Shown here: in pieces, positions 6,355 through 10,544 of the stretch
Position numbering within the stretch: position 1 is the stretch's first letter
Layout: each line of letters begins with the position of its first letter
Assembly: GCA_027317105.1 (NCBI GenBank)
Contig: DAHVFH010000221.1
Span: 1-10,544, forward strand
Direction of reading: 5' to 3'
DNA length: 10,544 bases
Source: Cytophagales bacterium
GTDB taxonomy: Bacteria; Bacteroidota; Bacteroidia; Cytophagales; Cyclobacteriaceae
Notes under the pieces: model-generated
The model's input: only the letters and a program-made list of their open reading frames with translations
What the model was told of the DNA's origin: nothing
Databases searched by the model: none
Program-made: the position numbers and the translations under genes

Positions 6355-7977
6355 ATGAATTTCCGACTTATTACTTTCGGTTTCCTACTTGGCATAAACC
6401 TTCCAGCATTTGCACAAATAGAATCAAAGAACGTTCCGCACAATTGGTTTTTGCTCGACCCTCAGCAAGATTCTGTGCAGGGGATGAGTGTAGAAAAGAC
6501 GTACGCTACCCTTTTGAAAGATCAGCCCGCCCGCGATGTAATTGTGGCAGTGGTCGATTCGGGCATCGATTTCGACCATGAAGATTTAAAAGATGTGATT
6601 TGGGTCAATGCAAAAGAAATTCCAGACAATGGGATTGATGACGATAAAAATGGATATATCGATGATGTGCACGGATGGGATTTTATTGGCGGGAAAAATG
6701 GCGATGTGGACGCGGATACCTATGAGCTAACGCGACAGTACATCAGCTTGAATAAAAAATTTGAAGGCATAGAAGACGGAAAGGTGCCAAAAAAACAAAA
6801 AACAGAGTACGAACAGTATATAAAAATCAAGGAGAAATACCTGCGGCTGAAAGGAAGAAACGAACAACAATACAAAATCTATTCGGGTCTTTACAACAAC
6901 ATGAAGCAAAGCATCGACACCCTGAAAAAGGTTATTAAAACAGATAGCCTTACGGCTGAGCAGGTCACAAAATTTGAAACAAATGAACCAAATCGGCTTT
7001 TCGCAAAAGGATTTTTAATGCAATTGTACCGAAATGCGGGGGACGGAGCCGACCTAAATGATTATATGAAGGAGCTAAAAGAAGGGGTGGATTATTTTGA
7101 CGTGATTGTGAATTATGGATACAATGTTGACTTTGATTCGCGAAAAATCGTAGGCGACAATTATTCAGACGTTTATGAAAAACATTATGGCAATAACGAT
7201 GTGAAAGGACCCGATCCAACACACGGCACACATGTGGCTGGCATTATAGGCGCGAATAGAAATAATAATATCGGAATCAAAGGGATTGCCGATCATGTCA
7301 AAATTATGGTGGTGAGGGCAGTACCCAATGGCGATGAGCGTGATAAAGACATTGCCAACGCTATTATTTATGCGGTGGATAACGGAGCAAAAATCATTAA
7401 CATGAGCTTTGGAAAGGGTTTCTCACCCGAAAAAGTAGCCGTTGATAAGGCCGTAAAGTACGCGGAAAAAAAAGGTGTTTTACTGGTACATGCGGCAGGT
7501 AATGAAGGAGATAACTCAGATGTGAAAAAGAATTTCCCAACTCGGTTTTATCTCAATGGAAAAGAAGCCAAAAACTGGGTTGAGGTGGGTGCTTCATCCT
7601 GGGGTAAAGATCAGGATTTTGTGGCCGATTTTTCTAACTATGGAAAAAAATCGGTTTCATTTTTTGCCCCGGGTGTTGAAATATATTCCACCACACCCAA
7701 CAACACTTATAAAAACGAAAGCGGAACGAGCATGGCAAGTCCGGCCACGGCTGGAGTAGCCGCATTATTAATGTCATATTTCCCTGAATTGACGGCCGTT
7801 CAGGTGAAAGAGATTTTGATTCGTTCCACGCGTAAATTTGATCACCTTAAGGTTGTAGAACCCGGTGGCCAAAACCGAGTTGAGTTTAGTGAACTAAGTT
7901 TATCAGGTGGACTCGTTAATGCTTATGAGGCCGTGAAAATGGCGCAAGAAATGAGTAGAGGGAAAATGGTGAAATAG
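6355..7977 (+). CDS. Exported subtilisin-like serine protease (S8 family)
   Basis: The 540-residue protein has a signal peptide (hydrophobic core 5-19, cleavage after AFA at residue 20). The S8 catalytic triad is complete: Asp68 in VVDSGID, His290 in HGTHVAG and Ser459 in GTSMASP. The oxyanion Asn is Asn383 in AAGNEGDN. Asp and His are 222 residues apart, against 32 in subtilisin. The extra segment holds a DNGIDDDKNGYIDD acidic motif (possibly metal-binding) near residues 90-103 and a Lys/Glu-rich helical stretch at about 123-240. No inhibitor I9 prodomain and no type IX secretion sorting domain is seen; the protein ends soon after the catalytic domain at GKMVK. It should act in the periplasm or outside the cell as an endopeptidase. 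Similar insert-bearing S8 proteins occur in Bacteroidota. Substrate unknown. It appears to be transcribed alone. Confidence 0.93.
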   Translation: MNFRLITFGFLLGINLPAFAQIESKNVPHNWFLLDPQQDSVQGMSVEKTYATLLKDQPARDVIVAVVDSGIDFDHEDLKDVIWVNAKEIPDNGIDDDKNGYIDDVHGWDFIGGKNGDVDADTYELTRQYISLNKKFEGIEDGKVPKKQKTEYEQYIKIKEKYLRLKGRNEQQYKIYSGLYNNMKQSIDTLKKVIKTDSLTAEQVTKFETNEPNRLFAKGFLMQLYRNAGDGADLNDYMKELKEGVDYFDVIVNYGYNVDFDSRKIVGDNYSDVYEKHYGNNDVKGPDPTHGTHVAGIIGANRNNNIGIKGIADHVKIMVVRAVPNGDERDKDIANAIIYAVDNGAKIINMSFGKGFSPEKVAVDKAVKYAEKKGVLLVHAAGNEGDNSDVKKNFPTRFYLNGKEAKNWVEVGASSWGKDQDFVADFSNYGKKSVSFFAPGVEIYSTTPNNTYKNESGTSMASPATAGVAALLMSYFPELTAVQVKEILIRSTRKFDHLKVVEPGGQNRVEFSELSLSGGLVNAYEAVKMAQEMSRGKMVK

Positions 7978-8017
7978 AGTAATAAGCTGGGTAGGGGGTA
8001 CAAAATTCAGAGGCGTC

Positions 8018-8105
8018 ATGCTGCGAGGCGCAGCACCGGGCTATTCGTTACAAGTCCGTCATCCCATGGCTCTGCCCGCTTCGGGCTTTCCACTGCTATC
8101 CCTTA
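8018..8105 (+). repeat. Structured intergenic repeat with tandem hairpins upstream of fur
   Basis: A perfect hairpin GCTGCG-AGG-CGCAGC (8020-8034) is followed by CGGGCTATTCG (from 8037). Then comes a second hairpin GCCCG-CTT-CGGGC (8073-8085) whose 3' arm leads into CGGGCTTTCC (from 8082). The two CGGGCTxTTC-like units, 45 bp apart, look like degenerate copies. The GC content and structure differ from the flanking AT-rich DNA. The sequence resembles a dispersed intergenic repeat type I recall from Bacteroidota genomes, but only one copy is in this window. An open frame crossing it (8018-8239) has no protein-like features and runs into fur. Confidence 0.5.
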
Positions 8106-8138
8106 CCGAGTGGAACCCTTTCTTTTTACCAATGGTTA

Positions 8139-8172
8139 AATTGTCAACTGTCAATTTTCTAACCGATATTTG
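8139..8172 (+). promoter_or_regulatory. Candidate fur promoter with an overlapping near-palindrome
   Basis: TTG (8141-8143) and GATATTTG (8165-8172, one mismatch to TAnnTTTG) are separated by 21 bases, slightly more than the usual 19. Positions 8139-8156 form an 18-bp near-palindrome with AATTG and CAATT arms (14 of 18 symmetric positions), which also reads as a direct repeat of TGTCAA (8142-8147 and 8149-8154). It overlaps the -33 element, where an autoregulatory operator would be expected. Confidence 0.35.
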
Positions 8173-8181
8173 CCGCAAACC

Positions 8182-8646
8182 ATGGCACTCAATCCAAAAG
8201 CTTACGAAGAGGTCACTCGAATATTTACGGCATACCTAGAAAATAAGGAGCTGCGCAAAACATCCGAACGATATGCCATCTTAGAAGAGATTTATTCACT
8301 GAATGGCCATTTTGACGTGGAATCACTCTATATTAAAATGAAAAATAAAAATTATAGGGTGAGTAGGGCAACGGTTTACAATACACTGGATTTATTAATG
8401 GAATGCGATTTGGTGAGCAAACACCAGTTTGGTAAAAACCTCGCCCAGTACGAAAAATCCCATGGATATAAGCAGCACGATCACCTTATCTGCACAGACT
8501 GTAATAAGGTGGTTGAATTTTGTGATCCCCGAATTCAAAACATTCAAAATACCGTAGGAGAAACTCTTCATTTTAATGTCATGCATCATTCCTTAATTTT
8601 GTATGCTTCTTGTAAGAACAATAACTGTGAGCACAAGAGATTTTAA
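8182..8646 (+). CDS. fur: Fur family metal-dependent transcriptional repressor
   Basis: The 154-residue protein has the Fur layout. An N-terminal winged helix has its recognition region at YRVSRATVYNTLDLLMECDLV (about 57-77). A C-terminal dimerisation and metal-binding domain begins at HDHLICTDC (His99, Asp100, His101, Cys104, Cys107). The second structural-zinc Cys pair is Cys144 and Cys149, spaced C-x4-C instead of the usual C-x2-C; I recall such spacing in other Bacteroidota Fur proteins. The ATG at 8182 is preferred to an in-frame TTG at 8170, because the TTG is part of the candidate -7 element. Fur, PerR and Zur cannot be told apart securely from sequence; an iron-responsive or peroxide-responsive role is likely. 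It is followed after 25 bp by the STAS gene, so the two are probably co-transcribed. The gene symbol reflects the family more than a proven metal specificity. Confidence 0.9.
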   Translation: MALNPKAYEEVTRIFTAYLENKELRKTSERYAILEEIYSLNGHFDVESLYIKMKNKNYRVSRATVYNTLDLLMECDLVSKHQFGKNLAQYEKSHGYKQHDHLICTDCNKVVEFCDPRIQNIQNTVGETLHFNVMHHSLILYASCKNNNCEHKRF

Positions 8647-8671
8647 TTTGGTCATTTGTTAATACTAAATC

Positions 8672-9007
8672 ATGAATTTTGCCCAAGAAATAAAAAACAA
8701 AACACTAATCCTTCGCGTCAGTGGTGATTTAATAGGGGAAGACAACGGCACGCAATTAGTGTCTGCAGTCAACGATTCGATGACCCATCAAGTCATTGTT
8801 TGTATCATCGATATTTCCGGCTTACGTTATATTAACAGCAGCGGCATTGGCGTATTGATTACCATTCTTACTAAGTTCAGAAACAAGGGAGGCGAAGTAT
8901 ATTTGATGAATCCGTCTGAAAGCGTAAAGAAATTATTGCTCATAACGAAGCTTAATTCCATTTTTCAGATAATCCAATCGGAAGAAGAAGCTATTGCAAA
9001 AAAATAA
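8672..9007 (+). CDS. STAS domain protein, anti-sigma factor antagonist-like
   Basis: The 111 residues are a single STAS domain. LILRVSGDLIG (12-22) forms the first strands, IIDISGLRYINSSGIGVLI (45-63) is the conserved loop and helix, and a C-terminal helix follows SVKKLLLITKL. Ser56 aligns with the serine phosphorylated in SpoIIAA; the preceding residue is Asn55 where SpoIIAA has Asp. Proteins of this type switch partners with an anti-sigma kinase, bind it when unphosphorylated, and free a regulator. No kinase, phosphatase or sigma factor gene is in the window, so the partners are unknown. It sits 25 bp after fur and 85 bp before purA on the same strand, so an operon is likely. No Shine-Dalgarno sequence is seen. 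Fold and phosphosite are firm, the circuit is inferred. Confidence 0.88.
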   Translation: MNFAQEIKNKTLILRVSGDLIGEDNGTQLVSAVNDSMTHQVIVCIIDISGLRYINSSGIGVLITILTKFRNKGGEVYLMNPSESVKKLLLITKLNSIFQIIQSEEEAIAKK

Positions 9008-9092
9008 CATGGTTGCTTCTTTTCAATTGCTTATTCTTGGTGGCCATTACATGTTGCCGAGTATTTCAATCCCTAAACTAAAGTTATAAAAG

Positions 9093-10373
9093 ATGAAAGT
9101 AGATGTTCTCCTCGGCCTCCAATGGGGTGATGAAGGAAAGGGCAAGATCGTGGATGTGCTTGCACCACGTTACGATGTGGTAGCCCGATTTCAGGGTGGA
9201 CCCAATGCCGGTCATACGCTTGAGTTTGATGGGATCAAGCATGTGCTTCATCAAATTCCGTCAGGAATTTTTAGGGCTAAAACAAAAAATATCATCGGTA
9301 ATGGAGTTGTCCTTGACCCCATTGTTTTTAGAGCAGAGATAGAAAAATTGACCAAGTACAATCTAGATATCAAGTCCAATCTTTTTATTTCGAAAAAGGC
9401 GACCCTCATCGTCCCTACGCATCGGCTACTCGATCAAGCGTACGAAACCGCAAAAGGTGAAAATAAGATCGGTTCTACCTTAAAAGGAATCGGTCCCTCT
9501 TATCAAGACAAGATTGGTCGTCAGGGGCTTAGAGTAGGAGATATTCTTTCAACCCGATTTTCTGAGAAGTTTAAAAAGCTAACCGATATCCATTTTGAGA
9601 TTCTTAAAAACCATGATATTATTTTCGATTGGAATGAACTTGAGAAGACCTTCTTTGAAGCAGTTACTTTTTTAAAAGGATTCAGCCTCGTAGATAGTGA
9701 GTATTTTATCAATAACGAGTTAAAAAATGGAGCTTCTATTTTGGCTGAAGGAGCACAGGGATCCTTGCTCGATATTGATTTTGGTAGTTATCCATTTGTA
9801 ACAAGCTCAAATACAGTTGCGGCGGGTGCATGCACAGGATTAGGGGTAGCACCTAGCCATATTGGAGAAGTGTATGGTATTTTTAAAGCATATAGTACTC
9901 GGGTGGGAAGTGGGCCATTTCCTACCGAGCTTACTGATGACGATGGAGAACGTTTACGCAAAGCAGGCAATGAGTTTGGCTCAACCACCGGCCGACCGCG
10001 CAGGTGCGGATGGATTGATTTGCCTTCGTTGAAGTATTCCATTATGATAAATGGAGTTACCCAGTTATTAATGATGAAGGCAGACGTGCTGAGTATTTTT
10101 TCACAAATAAAAGTTTGTACGCACTATCAACTGAGTGACGGCACACTTACAGAAGAGATACCCTATGAAGTAGTGAATGAAAAAATTATCCCTATGTATA
10201 CCACGCTTAAGGGCTGGAATATTGAGGTGACAAATCTTTCTGAGGAACAGATGCCAAAAGAACTTCTCGAATATGTTTCCTTTTTGGAAAAAGAACTTCA
10301 AGTTCCCATTACACTAATCTCCACAGGACCAGATCGTTCTCACACCATTCATCGTTCAGAAAAGATTTCTTGA
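9093..10373 (+). CDS. purA: Adenylosuccinate synthase
   Basis: The enzyme joins IMP and aspartate using GTP to form adenylosuccinate, the first committed step from IMP to AMP, in the cytoplasm. The 426 residues match bacterial PurA. Motifs include QWGDEGKGK (10-18) with catalytic Asp13, GGPNAGHTL with catalytic His41, GSTLKGIGPSYQDK (127-140) with Thr129 and then Arg143 for IMP contact, STTGRPRRCGW (297-307), and a guanine-recognition K-A-D at 329-331. The C-terminus ends with the usual STGPDR segment. All residues match E. coli numbering near the N-terminus, so the ATG at 9093 is secure. No frameshift or missing residue is seen. It is the last gene of the fur-STAS-purA series; the 85-bp gap could carry its own promoter, but I see no strong match there. 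No clear terminator follows the stop. Confidence 0.98.
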   Translation: MKVDVLLGLQWGDEGKGKIVDVLAPRYDVVARFQGGPNAGHTLEFDGIKHVLHQIPSGIFRAKTKNIIGNGVVLDPIVFRAEIEKLTKYNLDIKSNLFISKKATLIVPTHRLLDQAYETAKGENKIGSTLKGIGPSYQDKIGRQGLRVGDILSTRFSEKFKKLTDIHFEILKNHDIIFDWNELEKTFFEAVTFLKGFSLVDSEYFINNELKNGASILAEGAQGSLLDIDFGSYPFVTSSNTVAAGACTGLGVAPSHIGEVYGIFKAYSTRVGSGPFPTELTDDDGERLRKAGNEFGSTTGRPRRCGWIDLPSLKYSIMINGVTQLLMMKADVLSIFSQIKVCTHYQLSDGTLTEEIPYEVVNEKIIPMYTTLKGWNIEVTNLSEEQMPKELLEYVSFLEKELQVPITLISTGPDRSHTIHRSEKIS

Positions 10374-10390
10374 TTTTTTTCAGGCCAATA

Positions 10391-10420
10391 TTGTATTACA
10401 GACAATATCTATTACCTTTG
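10391..10420 (+). promoter_or_regulatory. Consensus Bacteroidota promoter pointing out of the window
   Basis: TTG (10391-10393), 19 bases, then TACCTTTG (10413-10420) match the Bacteroidota consensus TTG-N19-TAnnTTTG exactly. Transcription should begin near 10427. The remaining bases to 10544 show no convincing gene, so the transcript would have a leader of at least about 100 bases, or encode an RNA, and its gene lies beyond the right edge. Confidence 0.7.
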
Positions 10421-10544
10421 CGCTCCCGTTTAGGAAAATGGTTATTGTGAGGATGAAAGGGGGGTAGGATTAAGGGTTTAGATATAGGCCCACGAAGTTT
10501 TCACGGAAGGTGAAGACAAACGTTCATTGAATAGATGGAATTGA

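Noticed and set aside
8170..8181. TTG start for fur, adding four residues
   Set aside because: The TTG lies within the candidate -7 element and an ATG follows at 8182, where family similarity begins.
8018..8239. 73-codon frame before fur
   Set aside because: It runs through the hairpin repeat and into the fur reading region in another frame, with no protein-like features.
10438..10467. Nine-codon frame after the right-edge promoter as a leader peptide
   Set aside because: It is too short, with no run of a regulatory amino acid and no attenuator hairpins after it.
10535..10544. ATG near the right edge as the start of the next gene
   Set aside because: Only three codons are visible, so it cannot be supported.
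1..10544. CRISPR array, tRNA, rRNA, toxin-antitoxin or phage defence system
   Set aside because: No regularly spaced repeats, cloverleaf-like segments, rRNA blocks or paired small genes were found on either strand.

Overview
The window looks like a chromosomal segment of a Bacteroidota bacterium, most likely of the Cytophagia/Cytophagales type. Four things suggest this. Gene starts lack clear Shine-Dalgarno sequences. At least one promoter fits the Bacteroidota housekeeping consensus exactly (TTG, 19 bases, TAnnTTTG; 10391-10420). A cold-shock protein has the charged N-terminal extension common in this phylum. A DUF4105 (Lnb N-terminal-like) membrane protein and a Fur, STAS, PurA gene series are also present. 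The genus cannot be fixed from the sequence alone.

Layout, left to right. The minus strand carries the first 19 codons of a gene cut by the window edge (1-57) and a cold-shock-domain protein (182-640). The plus strand then carries an orphan exported solute-binding protein (875-1705) and dihydrolipoyl dehydrogenase (1803-3203). At 3211-3668 lies a 458-bp element with imperfect terminal inverted repeats that contains a broken GxxExxY (PDDEXK-like) gene. Its right repeat forms the last codons and the stop of a convergent minus-strand DUF4105 membrane protein (3648-4817). A short intergenic stretch with a REP-like palindrome separates that gene from a divergent radical SAM/SPASM enzyme (4996-6018), which is followed by a candidate terminator. 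A gene-poor 336-bp gap leads to an exported subtilisin-like protease (6355-7977). A structured repeat of probable dispersed type (about 8018-8105) precedes a compact co-oriented series: fur-type regulator (8182-8646), STAS protein (8672-9007) and adenylosuccinate synthase purA (9093-10373). A very good promoter at the right edge points out of the window.

Most genes here are housekeeping or common accessory genes of the phylum and do not form one pathway. LpdA serves 2-oxoacid dehydrogenase complexes, PurA makes adenylosuccinate for AMP synthesis, Fur is a metal-dependent repressor, and the STAS protein probably belongs to a partner-switching circuit. The most unusual content is in the spaces between genes: the inverted-repeat cassette with its decayed GxxExxY gene, the tandem hairpin repeat before fur, and several inverted repeats placed on or next to promoters. 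I found no CRISPR array, tRNA, rRNA, phage module or recognisable defence system.
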